The position numbers were made by a program, and so were the translations under genes. The notes beneath the pieces are model-generated. The model ran no database searches. It was not told the origin of the DNA and saw nothing but the letters and a program-made list of their open reading frames with translations. Shown here one piece after another: positions 17,936-26,899 of a stretch of 64,000 bases of DNA; positions within the stretch are counted from its first letter, which is position 1; each line of letters starts with the position of its first letter. Location: assembly GCF_900108225.1 (NCBI RefSeq), contig NZ_FNUZ01000001.1, positions 959,018 through 1,023,017 on the forward strand. Reading direction: 5' to 3'. The stretch comes from Thalassococcus halodurans (GTDB taxonomy: Bacteria > Pseudomonadota > Alphaproteobacteria > Rhodobacterales > Rhodobacteraceae).

Positions 17936-19678
17936 TCAGAAAATATCGGGCTCGCCTGCGACCTTGCCAAAGCCGCGTTCGAGGTAGTCAAAGTCACAAC
18001 CCTTGTCGGCTTGCAGAACGTGTTTCGAGAACATCCAGCCATAGCCGCGTTCGAAACGGGGTTCGGGCGGTGTCCAGGCCGCGCGGCGCTTTTCCAGCTC
18101 TTCTTCATCGACCAGCATGTCGAGCGTCCGGTTCGGCACGTCCAGTTTGACGATGTCACCGGTTTTCAATAGCGCGAGCGGACCGCCGACAAAGGATTCC
18201 GGCGCAACGTGCAAAACGCAGGCGCCATAGGACGTGCCGGACATCCGCGCGTCGGAAATACGCAGCATGTCACGGTGACCCTGTTTGATCAGCGCCTTGG
18301 GGATCGGCAGCATGCCCCATTCCGGCATACCCGGACCGCCCTGCGGACCTGCGTTACGCAGAACCATGATTGTATCCGGCGTGACTTCGGCGTTTTCGTC
18401 GTCAACGAAGGCCTTCATTTCGGGGTAGCTGTCAAAGACCACGGCCGGGCCTTCGTGCTGGTAGTATTTGGGGTTGCAGGCAGCAGGTTTGATCACCGCG
18501 CCATCGGGGCAAAGGTTGCCGCGCAGCAGGGCAAGCGAGCCTTCGTGATACACAGGGTTCGACAGCGGGCGAATGACGTCGTCGTTATAGACCTCGGCCC
18601 CTTCAAGGTTTTCACCCATCGTTTTGCCGTTCACTGTCATACAGTCGGTGTGCAGGCGTTCCTCAAGCTGCTTCATCAGGGCGCGCAGACCGCCTGCATA
18701 GAAGAAATCTTCCATCAGGTAATCTTTGCCCGACGGACGCACGTTCGCGATCAGTGGCGTGGTGCGGCCCAGCGCATCCAGATCATCCAGCGTGAAATCA
18801 ACGCCCGCGCGACGCGCCATGGCGATCAGGTGAACAACCGCGTTGGTGGAACAGCCCGTGGCCATCGCCGTGATCGCGGCGTTCTGGACGGCTTCGCGTG
18901 TCACGATCTTGTCCGGTGTCAGTTCCTCGCGGACCATATCGACGATACGGCGACCGCAGTCTGCCGACATCCGCTGGTGGCCCGAATCGACGGCAGGGAT
19001 CGACGACGCACCTGGTAGCGTCAGACCCATCGCATCGGTGATCGCCGTCATGGTCGAAGCCGTGCCCATGGTCATACATGTGCCTGCAGAACGCGCGATG
19101 CCGCCTTGGATACCAAGCCACTCTTCGTCGGTGATATTGCCCGCGCGGCGTTCGTCCCAATATTTCCACGCGTCCGAGCCGGAACCGAGGATCTTGCCCG
19201 CATAGTGGCCGCGCATCATCGGACCGGCAGGTAGGTAGATCATCGGAATGCCAGCGGTCAGCGCGCCCATCACCAGACCCGGTGTAGTCTTGTCACAACC
19301 GCCCATCAGAACAACGCCGTCAAACGGGTGCGACCGGATCATTTCCTCGACTTCCATGGCCAGCATGTTGCGATAGAGCATCGAGGTCGGCTTGGTGAAC
19401 GATTCGTCGACAGACAGCGACGGCATCTCAACGCCCAGACCACCGGCCTGCGCCACGCCGCGCTTCACATCCTGCGCGCGTTCGCGGAAGTGGCTGTGGC
19501 ACGAATTGATCTCGGACCATGTGTTCAGAATGCCGATAATCGGCTTTCCGCGGAACTCTTCTTCGGAAAAGCCCAACTGCATCATCCGCGAACGATGGCC
19601 GAACGACCGCAAATCATCCGGCGCGAACCAGCGGTCGCTCCGCAATCCCCCGGCAGGCTTTTTGTCCGACTCTGACAT
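17936..19678 (-). CDS. IlvD/Edd-family sugar-acid dehydratase, probably arabonate type
   Basis: A 580-residue iron-sulfur dehydratase. Cys residues that would bind the cluster are in TWSEINSCHSHF, LMGGCDKTTPG and ARSAGTCMTMGTASTM; SDARMSGTSYGACVLH is near the C-terminus. The HFRERAQDVKRGV helix and the MGTASTM motif are those of the L-arabonate/D-xylonate dehydratase branch, not of biosynthetic IlvD, a separate copy of which is at 38941-40674. The ATG at 19678 follows GGAG. The first step (sugar acid to 2-keto-3-deoxy acid) is inferred from family and context. Confidence 0.85.
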   Translation of the reverse strand: MSESDKKPAGGLRSDRWFAPDDLRSFGHRSRMMQLGFSEEEFRGKPIIGILNTWSEINSCHSHFRERAQDVKRGVAQAGGLGVEMPSLSVDESFTKPTSMLYRNMLAMEVEEMIRSHPFDGVVLMGGCDKTTPGLVMGALTAGIPMIYLPAGPMMRGHYAGKILGSGSDAWKYWDERRAGNITDEEWLGIQGGIARSAGTCMTMGTASTMTAITDAMGLTLPGASSIPAVDSGHQRMSADCGRRIVDMVREELTPDKIVTREAVQNAAITAMATGCSTNAVVHLIAMARRAGVDFTLDDLDALGRTTPLIANVRPSGKDYLMEDFFYAGGLRALMKQLEERLHTDCMTVNGKTMGENLEGAEVYNDDVIRPLSNPVYHEGSLALLRGNLCPDGAVIKPAACNPKYYQHEGPAVVFDSYPEMKAFVDDENAEVTPDTIMVLRNAGPQGGPGMPEWGMLPIPKALIKQGHRDMLRISDARMSGTSYGACVLHVAPESFVGGPLALLKTGDIVKLDVPNRTLDMLVDEEELEKRRAAWTPPEPRFERGYGWMFSKHVLQADKGCDFDYLERGFGKVAGEPDIF

Positions 19679-19714
19679 GATCGATCTCCAAATGACGCAA
19701 ATTTCTGACACTTG

Positions 19715-19728
19715 TGTATGCGCATACA
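19715..19728. promoter_or_regulatory. LacI-type operator 1
   Basis: TGTATGCGCATACA is a perfect 14-base palindrome with the central CG typical of LacI/GalR operators. It lies 37 bases upstream of the dehydratase ATG and shares TGTATGCGCAT with a second site 110 bases away (centre to centre). The regulator is probably the LacI-family protein at 23003-24037. Confidence 0.75.
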
Positions 19729-19790
19729 TAAATAAACGTCAACGCGAAACAGCAGCGCGGGACGCAACAATTATTGAATTAAAACTTTGC

Positions 19791-19818
19791 TTGACAGGTA
19801 TAGTCGAGTCGTGATCAA
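19791..19818 (+). promoter_or_regulatory. Promoter of the tctCBA-lacI operon
   Basis: TTGACA (19791-19796) is a perfect -35 box; a weak GATCAA lies 16 bases later (19813-19818). Operator 2 begins 4 bases after this -10, a position where a LacI repressor would block initiation. Confidence 0.5.
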
Positions 19819-19822
19819 CAAA

Positions 19823-19840
19823 AATGTATGCGCATTCATT
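19823..19840. promoter_or_regulatory. LacI-type operator 2
   Basis: AATGTATGCGCATTCATT is an 18-base palindrome with a single mismatched pair. It shares TGTATGCGCAT with operator 1. The 110-base spacing would permit looping between the two divergent promoters. Confidence 0.7.
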
Positions 19841-19911
19841 TACGCATCCGGACGGGTCCCACACACCCGAAACCTGATCTTTCGCCGCATCGCGGCCCTT
19901 GGGAGGAAACC

Positions 19912-20961
19912 ATGAAACTTACACGCAGAACCCTTCTTGCTGCCGTATCGGCAACAGCGCTTCTGGCGCAGCCGGTCACAGCATTCGCACAGGACCTGCC
20001 CCGCAATATCCGTATGGTGATCGGTTCGACATCGACCGGCGGTGACACCTACCAGAACTCGGCCATCGTTGCCGAAGCGCTGTCCGAAAAGCTGGGCGTG
20101 AACATCAAAGTCGACGCCGTCGGTTCATCCGAAGGCTTTAAGGCGCTGAGCCGTGACAAGCGCGGCACAACCATCATGATCTTCCACGATCAGGCGTATC
20201 TGGGGAACCTTTATGGCCGTCAGGGCTATGACGATCCGTTCGAAAACTACGCCGTTGGCCCGACCGTCGCGATCAACCCGGGCAATGCCTATCTGGTGCC
20301 AGCAAACAGCCCCTACCAGTCGATGGAAGACATCCTGAAAGCCGCTGAAGCAGGCACAAAGGTTCGCGTGGCGATCCAGCCGGGCGGCGTGTCTGAAATC
20401 GGTTTCTCGGCGATGAAAAACGCGGCCAAAGTGCGCGCACCGGGTTCCGAGGAAAACATCGTCGCGGTCAACACCGGTTCGCAGTCTGACAAGAACCAAG
20501 CGATGTGGGACGGCCTTGCAGACGTGATCAACGGCTCGATCCAGGCGAACGAACAGTTCACACAGTTGTCGGCAGACGACCAGAAAGCCATGCGCTTTGT
20601 CTGGATCACAGCGCGCCCCGCAACCTTGGGCCAAGCGCCTGAGGCAGGCATGGGCGGCACCACACGTGACGACATGCTGGCATATGCCAGCCCGCAGACA
20701 AGCGTGACACTGGACGGCACCGAAGATTTCACCTTCGACAAGGAATTCTTCATGCTGTTCAACAAAGACATGGATCCGGCCATCGCGGAAAAGATCGACA
20801 CAGCCCTGAGCGAGATTTTCGCAGAAGGCGCCATTCAGGAACGCCAGAAAGCGTCGTTCTTTATTCCGAACTATCTGTCCATCAAGGATGCGAACGAGCA
20901 TCTTCTGAAAAAGCGTAACACCTACGGCAAGGTTATCGCGGACATCACCGGCGAATCCTGA
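19912..20961 (+). CDS. tctC: TctC-type tripartite tricarboxylate transporter binding protein
   Basis: Periplasmic substrate-binding component of a TTT transporter, 349 residues. A signal peptide with a twin Arg (MKLTRRTLLAAVSATALLAQ, cleavage near AFA-QD) precedes the binding domain; IRMVIGSTSTGGDTYQNSAIVAEAL corresponds to the substrate loop and NPGNAYLVPANSPYQSMEDIL is typical of the family. The ATG at 19912 follows GGGAGGAA. The context indicates a sugar-acid ligand rather than citrate. Confidence 0.82.
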   Translation: MKLTRRTLLAAVSATALLAQPVTAFAQDLPRNIRMVIGSTSTGGDTYQNSAIVAEALSEKLGVNIKVDAVGSSEGFKALSRDKRGTTIMIFHDQAYLGNLYGRQGYDDPFENYAVGPTVAINPGNAYLVPANSPYQSMEDILKAAEAGTKVRVAIQPGGVSEIGFSAMKNAAKVRAPGSEENIVAVNTGSQSDKNQAMWDGLADVINGSIQANEQFTQLSADDQKAMRFVWITARPATLGQAPEAGMGGTTRDDMLAYASPQTSVTLDGTEDFTFDKEFFMLFNKDMDPAIAEKIDTALSEIFAEGAIQERQKASFFIPNYLSIKDANEHLLKKRNTYGKVIADITGES

Positions 20962-21037
20962 TCCTTGATCAGGTGAAAATCAGGTCCCGGCCGGGTTTCT
21001 GGCCGGGGCCGTTGTGCTTACTTTCAGGGAGGTAACC

Positions 21038-21457
21038 ATGGGTCAGCTTACCCAGGTCACGATCGATTTCGAAACGTCCCATCTGCTTTTCCCCACTATC
21101 ATTGCCTGCGTGCTTGGCCTGCTGGGTCTGGCCATCGTGATCCGTGATCGCGCCAAGATCGCGACGGCTGGCACATATTGGAGCGGGATTTGGCAGAGCA
21201 TGGACAAGCCCCGCTTTCTTGGCACGATCGTGCTGACCTTGCTGTACTTTTCCCTGATGGTTCCGGTGGGCGACATCTGGCCCAACACAGGCCGCGGCTT
21301 TCTGTTCTGCTCCATCCCGTTTGTGTTCCTGACCGGCCTTCTTTTCATGCACGAGCGGACGATAAAATCGATCCTGCCACTGGCTGTCGTGTCGCTCGTC
21401 GGCCCTGTTTTCGTGTGGTGGCTGTTCACCTACCCGCTGTTCCTGACCCTTCCCTGA
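21038..21457 (+). CDS. tctB: TctB-type small membrane subunit of the TTT transporter
   Basis: A 139-residue protein with four hydrophobic segments (HLLFPTIIACVLGLLGLAIVI; FLGTIVLTLLYFSLMVPV; FLFCSIPFVFLTGLLF; ILPLAVVSLVGPVFVWWLF). This small four-helix pattern between tctC and tctA is that of TctB. The ATG at 21038 follows CAGGGAGG, a strong site; 8 upstream codons are dismissed. TctB sequences diverge widely, so the assignment rests mostly on topology and position. Confidence 0.82.
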   Translation: MGQLTQVTIDFETSHLLFPTIIACVLGLLGLAIVIRDRAKIATAGTYWSGIWQSMDKPRFLGTIVLTLLYFSLMVPVGDIWPNTGRGFLFCSIPFVFLTGLLFMHERTIKSILPLAVVSLVGPVFVWWLFTYPLFLTLP

Positions 21458-21469
21458 GGCGCAAAGTTC

Positions 21470-22963
21470 ATGTTCGAGATCCTTACCCCCATGTTCCTGT
21501 CGCTGATCGTTGGCGGCACTCTGATCGGCATCATCTTTGGCGCAATCCCCGGTATGACCGCGACCATGGCTGTCGCCGTATGTTTGCCGCTGACCTACTC
21601 GCTTGGTCTGGAAAACGGTCTGGCGCTGCTTTTGGGCCTATATGTCGGCGGCATTTCAGGCGGCCTTGTGCCCGCGATCCTGCTGGGCATTCCCGGCACG
21701 CCATCGTCGATTACCACCACCTTTGACGGCTACCCCATGGCCAAAAGGGGAGAGGGCGAAAAGGCGCTGCGGATCGGCATCGTGTCGTCCTTTGTGGGCG
21801 GCATCATCAGCCTTGCGATCCTGTGGCTGTTTGCACCCACGCTGGCGGACTTTGCGATCAAGTTTTCCTACGTTGAAAAGTTCCTGATCATCTTCTTTGC
21901 CCTGACCGTCATGGCGGCGCTGTCCTCGGACATGTTGCTGGGCATTTTCTCGGGCGTACTGGGGATTTTCGTGGCGCTGATCGGCACCTACGACATCACC
22001 AAAGGCGGCAACGGCAACATGCGCCTTGTGCCACCGGGAACGGAATACTGGCTCGACAGCGGCTTTTCCTTGCTGCCCGTTCTGATCGGCCTGTTCGGCT
22101 TAGCGGCCATCCTTGAGCAGGCAGAGATTGGTGTTCCGAAGGGCCATTCGCTGGACGAAATCGATGTGGGCAAAAAGTCCGGCTTTTCGTTTTCGATCTT
22201 CAAAGGCCAGTCCGTAAACCTGACACGCTCGTCGCTGATCGGAACATTCGTGGGCATTCTGCCCGGCGTTGGCGGCTCTGCTGCGTCGATCATTTCCTAC
22301 ACCAACGCCAAAACCTTTTCGAAGACCCCCGAAAACTTTGGCAAGGGCGAACCCGCAGGCATCATGGCGTCGGAATCCGGCAACAACGGTCTGACAGGTG
22401 GTGCGTTGGTGCCCCTGTTGTCATTGGGTATTCCGGGCGACTCGACAACGGCCTTGCTGATCGGGGCGTTCACGCTTCAGGGCATTCAGGTGGGTCCGCT
22501 GTTTATCGGCAACAACCCCGGTACGTGGGATGCCATGATCATCGCTATGCTGATCGCCAACATCGCGATGCTGGTCATGATGTATGTGGCGATCCGCTAC
22601 TTTGCGCTGGTCGTGACCATCCCCAAGCACATCCTGTTCCCAGTCATCCTGATGATGTGCGTGATTGGCGCTTATACGATCAACTACGGCATCATGTTCG
22701 ATGTCTGGACGCTGCTAATCTTTGGCCTGTTCGGCTGGCTGGTCGTGAAGCTGAAACTAGAGGTCGCGCCTTTCATTATCGGCTTCATCCTCGGGCCCTC
22801 GGCCGAAGTCTATTTCGTCAAAAGTCTGGAAAGCTTCGGCGACGTCACGATCTTCATCACCAAAAGCTGGATCGCGGTTGTTCTTTGGCTGTTGATCATC
22901 GGATCGGTGACTGGGTCGATCATGTTGTCGCGGCGTGCGAAACAGAATGCAGCGACCAGCTAA
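21470..22963 (+). CDS. tctA: TctA-type large membrane subunit of the TTT transporter
   Basis: A 497-residue integral membrane protein with about twelve hydrophobic segments. It carries the glycine-rich IIFGAIPGMTATMAVAVCLPLTY motif near the N-terminus, YVGGISGGLVPAILLGIPGTPSSI, and the inverted-repeat counterpart IGTFVGILPGVGGSAASIISYTNAK, followed by GIPGDSTTALLIGA. These are hallmarks of TctA. The start at 21470 has GAGGCG upstream and lies 12 bases after tctB. Confidence 0.92.
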   Translation: MFEILTPMFLSLIVGGTLIGIIFGAIPGMTATMAVAVCLPLTYSLGLENGLALLLGLYVGGISGGLVPAILLGIPGTPSSITTTFDGYPMAKRGEGEKALRIGIVSSFVGGIISLAILWLFAPTLADFAIKFSYVEKFLIIFFALTVMAALSSDMLLGIFSGVLGIFVALIGTYDITKGGNGNMRLVPPGTEYWLDSGFSLLPVLIGLFGLAAILEQAEIGVPKGHSLDEIDVGKKSGFSFSIFKGQSVNLTRSSLIGTFVGILPGVGGSAASIISYTNAKTFSKTPENFGKGEPAGIMASESGNNGLTGGALVPLLSLGIPGDSTTALLIGAFTLQGIQVGPLFIGNNPGTWDAMIIAMLIANIAMLVMMYVAIRYFALVVTIPKHILFPVILMMCVIGAYTINYGIMFDVWTLLIFGLFGWLVVKLKLEVAPFIIGFILGPSAEVYFVKSLESFGDVTIFITKSWIAVVLWLLIIGSVTGSIMLSRRAKQNAATS

Positions 22964-23002
22964 ATCTTGTATTCGGGGGCGGAAATCAGAACTATATCGC
23001 TC

Positions 23003-24037
23003 ATGGATCAGACAAAAGACACCCGGCCCGAGGCCAGTGAAAAGCGCCAGCGCGGCGTCACAATGGAGACCGTCGGCCGTATGGCCGGCGTGTCTCAGGT
23101 TACGGTGTCGCGGGCGCTGAGCGACCCGTCCAAGGTCTCCGCCAAGACGATGCGCAAAATCCAAGACGCCATCGCGGCGACCGGCTTTGTGCCGAACGCC
23201 ATCGCGGGGGCGCTTGCGTCAAACAAAAGCAAACTGATCACGGCGCTGGTGCCGTCGATCACCAACATCGTCTATTCCTCGATGATCCGGTCTTTCAGCC
23301 TGCGGATGCGGGAAGAGGGCTATCAGATCTTGCTCTCTGAGACCGGATTTGACCCCGAAGACGAAGAGGTCGCGATTGCCGCCCACCTGTCGCGTCGCCC
23401 GGATGCACTATTGCTGACAGGTATCCATCATTCGGCACAGGCACGCCGGATGCTTCTGGCCTCTGGTCTGCCGGTGGTCGAGGTTTGGGATTACACGGAT
23501 TCCCCCATCGATATGTGTGTGGGCTTCCGTCACGCCGAAACGGGCTATGCCGCCGCGGACTATGCGATCGAGCGCGGCTACACCAAGGCCGCCACCATCG
23601 CGGCAGGTGACGAACGCGCGCTGCGCCGCAAGGATGCTTTCAAATCCCGCTACGAACAGAAAACAGGCAGCTCGGTTCTGGAAATGAACTTTGAATCCAA
23701 CGCGACACTGGCACGGGGCCGCGAAGGGCTGGCGGCGCTGTTGGACAAGGGCTTTGACACCGGTCTGATCTTTTGCAGTTCGGATATTCTGGCCCACGGC
23801 GTGATTATCGAGGCCACAGCACGAGGCATGCGCATCCCCGAAGATGTTGCCGTGATCGGTTTCGGCGATCAGGAATTCGCCGCAGACGTCGAACCGTCGA
23901 TCACCACGATCAAGGTCGACCGCGAAGCCTTCGGCAGCGCCGCTGCCGATGTGTTGCTGGCGCGCTTTCACGGGGAAACCGTCGAAGAGCCGGAAATCGA
24001 CCTGGGATTTGAAATCATCCGCCGGAAATCTGCGTAA
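23003..24037 (+). CDS. LacI/GalR-family transcriptional regulator
   Basis: A 344-residue repressor. The DNA-binding domain covers about residues 18-72 (TMETVGRMAGVSQVTVSRALSDPSKVSAKT) with a hinge at PNAIAGALASNKS, followed by a periplasmic-binding-protein-like sensor domain (LITALVPSITNIVYSS to VAVIGFGDQEFAADVEPSITTI). The ATG at 23003 lacks a clear ribosome site; a TTG at 22967 in frame is an alternative start. It ends the transporter operon and very probably binds the two palindromes near 19720 and 19831, responding to a sugar acid or its keto product. Confidence 0.9.
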   Translation: MDQTKDTRPEASEKRQRGVTMETVGRMAGVSQVTVSRALSDPSKVSAKTMRKIQDAIAATGFVPNAIAGALASNKSKLITALVPSITNIVYSSMIRSFSLRMREEGYQILLSETGFDPEDEEVAIAAHLSRRPDALLLTGIHHSAQARRMLLASGLPVVEVWDYTDSPIDMCVGFRHAETGYAAADYAIERGYTKAATIAAGDERALRRKDAFKSRYEQKTGSSVLEMNFESNATLARGREGLAALLDKGFDTGLIFCSSDILAHGVIIEATARGMRIPEDVAVIGFGDQEFAADVEPSITTIKVDREAFGSAAADVLLARFHGETVEEPEIDLGFEIIRRKSA

Positions 24038-24132
24038 CGGGTTACAGGCCGCATGAAGCCCGCAGAATACTAGCGCTGGCACATATAAACCAATTAGGCT
24101 AAAGGCGACGCTTCACTAGGAAAGTAGCACCC

Positions 24133-25038
24133 ATGAGCACACGCGCAGGATTTGTCGCCCTGATCGGAGAGCCGAACGCAGGCAAGTCTACACTGACCAA
24201 CCGCATGGTCGGTGCCAAAGTGTCTATCGTCACCCACAAGGTTCAGACAACCCGCGCCCGCATCCGTGGTGTGGCACTGGAAGGTGACGCGCAGATCGTG
24301 TTCGTGGATACCCCCGGCCTGTTCAAACCGCGCCGCCGTCTGGACCGCGCAATGGTGGCTGCGGCTTGGGGCGGTGCTGCGGATGCCGATATCACTGTGC
24401 TGCTGATCGAGGCTCATCGCGGCATCACCCAAGGCGTCAAAGCGATCATCGAACGCCTGAACGAATTCGAAGGCAAACAGCGCGTTGCGCTGGCCATCAA
24501 CAAGATCGACCGCGTGAAGGCCGAAGAACTGCTCGCGCTGTCCAAAGCCATGAACGAAGCCTTCCCGTTCGAGCAGACCTTCATGATCTCGGCTGAAAAA
24601 GGCCACGGTGTTGACGGTCTGAAAGAATGGCTGGGTCAGGAAATGCCCGAAGGCCCGTGGCTGTACCCCGAAGACCAGATTGCCGATCTGCCCATGCGCA
24701 TGATCGCCGCGGAAATGACCCGCGAAAAGCTGACCCTGCGCCTGCATCAGGAACTGCCCTACCAACTGACGGTCGAAACCGAAAGCTGGGAAGAACGCAA
24801 AGACGGATCGGCCCGCATCGACCAGATGATCTATGTCATGCGCGATGGTCACAAGGGCATCGTGCTGGGCAACAAGGGCGAAACGATTAAGGCGATTTCC
24901 AAAGCCGCCCGCGAAGAGCTGGAAGAATTCCTTGGCCGTCGCGTGCATCTGTTCCTTCAGGTCAAGGTCCGCGAGAAATGGCTGGAAGAGGCTGAGCGTT
25001 ATTCGGAAATGGGTCTGGATTTCCGCGACGGCGACTAA
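24133..25038 (+). CDS. era: GTPase Era
   Basis: Essential GTPase that binds 16S rRNA during 30S maturation. The 301-residue protein has G1 (GEPNAGKSTLTN), switch (TTRARIRG), G3 (DTPGLF), G4 (NKID) and a C-terminal KH domain (about 200-295; VMRDGHKGIVLGNKGETIKAIS). The ATG at 24133 follows AGGAAAGTAG. Usually next to rnc; here the sugar-acid island separates them, so era needs its own promoter in 24038-24132, where TATAAA lies near 24085. Confidence 0.96.
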   Translation: MSTRAGFVALIGEPNAGKSTLTNRMVGAKVSIVTHKVQTTRARIRGVALEGDAQIVFVDTPGLFKPRRRLDRAMVAAAWGGAADADITVLLIEAHRGITQGVKAIIERLNEFEGKQRVALAINKIDRVKAEELLALSKAMNEAFPFEQTFMISAEKGHGVDGLKEWLGQEMPEGPWLYPEDQIADLPMRMIAAEMTREKLTLRLHQELPYQLTVETESWEERKDGSARIDQMIYVMRDGHKGIVLGNKGETIKAISKAAREELEEFLGRRVHLFLQVKVREKWLEEAERYSEMGLDFRDGD

Positions 25039-25047
25039 GGTGGCGTC

Positions 25048-25380
25048 ATGACACCCAGACTGACCGCCCGCTTTTGGGTCGATGCCTATCGCCAGCGCCT
25101 GTCGCTGCTGAATATTCCCTGTTTTGTGGTGGCCCACGGCGACGACACTGCCGGTGCGGTGTTGGTCAAGCTGTCCACGCTGGACGGTCAGGCCCGCGCC
25201 TATACCCGCACCTTCGATCTGATGTCAGGTGATCGCGTTTGGGCGGTTTTGTCGGAAGGCGACGAATACGCCGTGGATGAAGCCATCACCAAACAGCGCA
25301 GCTTTGACCCCGATCTTTGGGTTATCGAAGTTGAGGATCGCGAAGGGCGGCATCTGCTGGATGAGGACGGCCTTTCGTAA
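25048..25380 (+). CDS. DUF1491 family protein
   Basis: A 110-residue soluble protein beginning MTPRLTARFWVDAYRQRL, with the central GAVLVKLSTLDGQARAYTR and a C-terminal DPDLWVIEVEDREGRHLL. This pattern is that of DUF1491, an uncharacterised alphaproteobacterial family often beside era. It starts 9 bases after era. The last 59 bases overlap the end of the convergent Pr6Pr gene. Confidence 0.85.
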   Translation: MTPRLTARFWVDAYRQRLSLLNIPCFVVAHGDDTAGAVLVKLSTLDGQARAYTRTFDLMSGDRVWAVLSEGDEYAVDEAITKQRSFDPDLWVIEVEDREGRHLLDEDGLS

Positions 25381-25966
25381 GCAGCTTCGCTAAGGCGATC
25401 ATGACAATGCCGCCAACAAAGAACGCCGCGCACAGACCAGCCGACCAACCCGCAACGCCCATCCAGCCGGACTTTTCCGGATTTAGGAAGAAGTAGGGGT
25501 ATCTGCCGTCAAACGCCCCCCGTCCCAAGGCATAGACCACATAAAGCGCAGGCCACCCAAGCCACGACAGCCCGTCAACAAAGCGCAGGCCCGCCTTCGG
25601 TGCGAACACCAGCCACCAGAGCACGTAAGATACGGGCACGAAGGTGTGCAGGCCAAAGTCCGGCCACCAATCGATGCCGGACAGGTCCCGCGCCAGCAGC
25701 AGGTGATAGACGATGCCCACAATCGCAATCCACAGCGCAACAGCTGCTGTCCAGAAAGGGGCCACACGACGCCCCGACGCCACCCAAAAACACAGGCCCG
25801 CCAGCATCAGGTTGGTCAGGATCGTGAAGTACCGCAACAGACGCCAGAATTCGGCCAGAAACGTCCGGTCGGGATAGGCCGACAGGCTGATCCACATGTC
25901 CAGACCGATCGAGCCTACAGCAAAAAGGCCAATCAATCCGGCTGTGATGCGGGCAATCGCTGACAT
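25322..25966 (-). CDS. Pr6Pr family membrane protein
   Basis: A 214-residue protein with six hydrophobic segments. The arrangement FAEFWRLLRYFTILTNLM-like start (LAEFWRLLRYFTILTNLMLAG), HTFVPVSYVLWWLVF and GRYPYFFLNPEKSGW matches the six-helix Pr6Pr (FAR-17a/AIG1-like) family, of unknown function. The ATG at 25966 is chosen because the membrane domain begins directly after it. The 3' end runs 59 bases into the convergent DUF1491 gene, an unusually long overlap. Confidence 0.82.
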   Translation of the reverse strand: MSAIARITAGLIGLFAVGSIGLDMWISLSAYPDRTFLAEFWRLLRYFTILTNLMLAGLCFWVASGRRVAPFWTAAVALWIAIVGIVYHLLLARDLSGIDWWPDFGLHTFVPVSYVLWWLVFAPKAGLRFVDGLSWLGWPALYVVYALGRGAFDGRYPYFFLNPEKSGWMGVAGWSAGLCAAFFVGGIVMIALAKLLTKGRPHPADAALRDPQLR

Positions 25967-26090
25967 GGGTCCTCTGAATCGGTGGTTCCTGAACACTCAC
26001 ATGGGTTGAATAGGCGAAATTTCATCCCCTTTGTGAATGACCTCGCGTCAGAGACTTGTCGCCATGCAAAACGGGGTAAATAGTGCCGCA

Positions 26091-26849
26091 ATGGAATGGC
26101 GCGACACTGGGATATTGCTTTCGGTCAAACGGCACGGCGAAACGTCGGCCATCCTGGATGTTTTTACCAAAGACCATGGCCGACACGCAGGCGTTCTGCG
26201 CGGGGCATCGTCACGCAAGATCGCAGCCGCGCTTCAACCGGGGTCCGATCTGGACGTCAGTTGGCGTGCACGGCTTGAGGATCACATCGGGTCTTACACG
26301 ATAGAACCCGTGAAAACCCGCGCAGGTATGGCGATGGCCAACCGTCTGACGCTAGCCGGGCTGAACAGCGTGATGGCGATCCTTGCCTTTGCGCTGCCCG
26401 AACGGGAAAGCCAGCTGCGGCTCTATAACGACACGGTCCTGTTGCTGGACCTACTGGATCACGCAGATGTCTGGCCGCTGGCCTATCTGAAGTGGGAACT
26501 AGCCCTGCTTGAGGAATTGGGCTTTGGACTTGATCTAAGCGAATGCGCAGCCACGGGACGGAATGACGAACTGATCTACGTCTCGCCCAAAAGCGGGCGG
26601 GCGGTGTCACGTCATGGCGCGGGCGAATGGGCGGACCGCATGCTGCCCCTGCCCCCTGTTCTTGCAGGAAAAGGTCACGCGCCTGATGACGAAATCCTGT
26701 TGGCCCTGAAAACTACGGGCCATTTTCTGGAAAACAAACTGGCGCCCGCGCTTGGGTCGAAACCGCTACCGTCGGCCCGCGCGGCGTTTATCGACCGTTA
26801 CCACCGTCATTGCGGAACCCTGCCGCAAAGTGACGCCAAACCGGAATAG
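26091..26849 (+). CDS. recO: DNA repair protein RecO
   Basis: Loads RecA with RecR at single-strand gaps. The 252-residue protein begins [26 protein letters not shown], the N-terminal OB fold (about 1-80), followed by an alpha-helical domain ([19 protein letters not shown]). The zinc-finger region is reduced, with one Cys in [27 protein letters not shown] as in other alphaproteobacterial RecO. The start is set at 26091; the frame extends 18 codons upstream. In the usual order it would follow era closely; the DUF1491 and Pr6Pr genes intervene. Confidence 0.93.
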   Translation: MEWRDTGILLSVKRHGETSAILDVFTKDHGRHAGVLRGASSRKIAAALQPGSDLDVSWRARLEDHIGSYTIEPVKTRAGMAMANRLTLAGLNSVMAILAFALPERESQLRLYNDTVLLLDLLDHADVWPLAYLKWELALLEELGFGLDLSECAATGRNDELIYVSPKSGRAVSRHGAGEWADRMLPLPPVLAGKGHAPDDEILLALKTTGHFLENKLAPALGSKPLPSARAAFIDRYHRHCGTLPQSDAKPE

Positions 26850-26899
26850 GCCTATAGACGGGCTTCCGCCTGTCTCCGAGACGCGCTAGGGATGTTTTT

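Noticed and set aside
14612..24132. Active mobile element carrying the sugar-acid island
   Set aside because: No transposase, integrase, terminal inverted repeats or attachment site were seen at either border.
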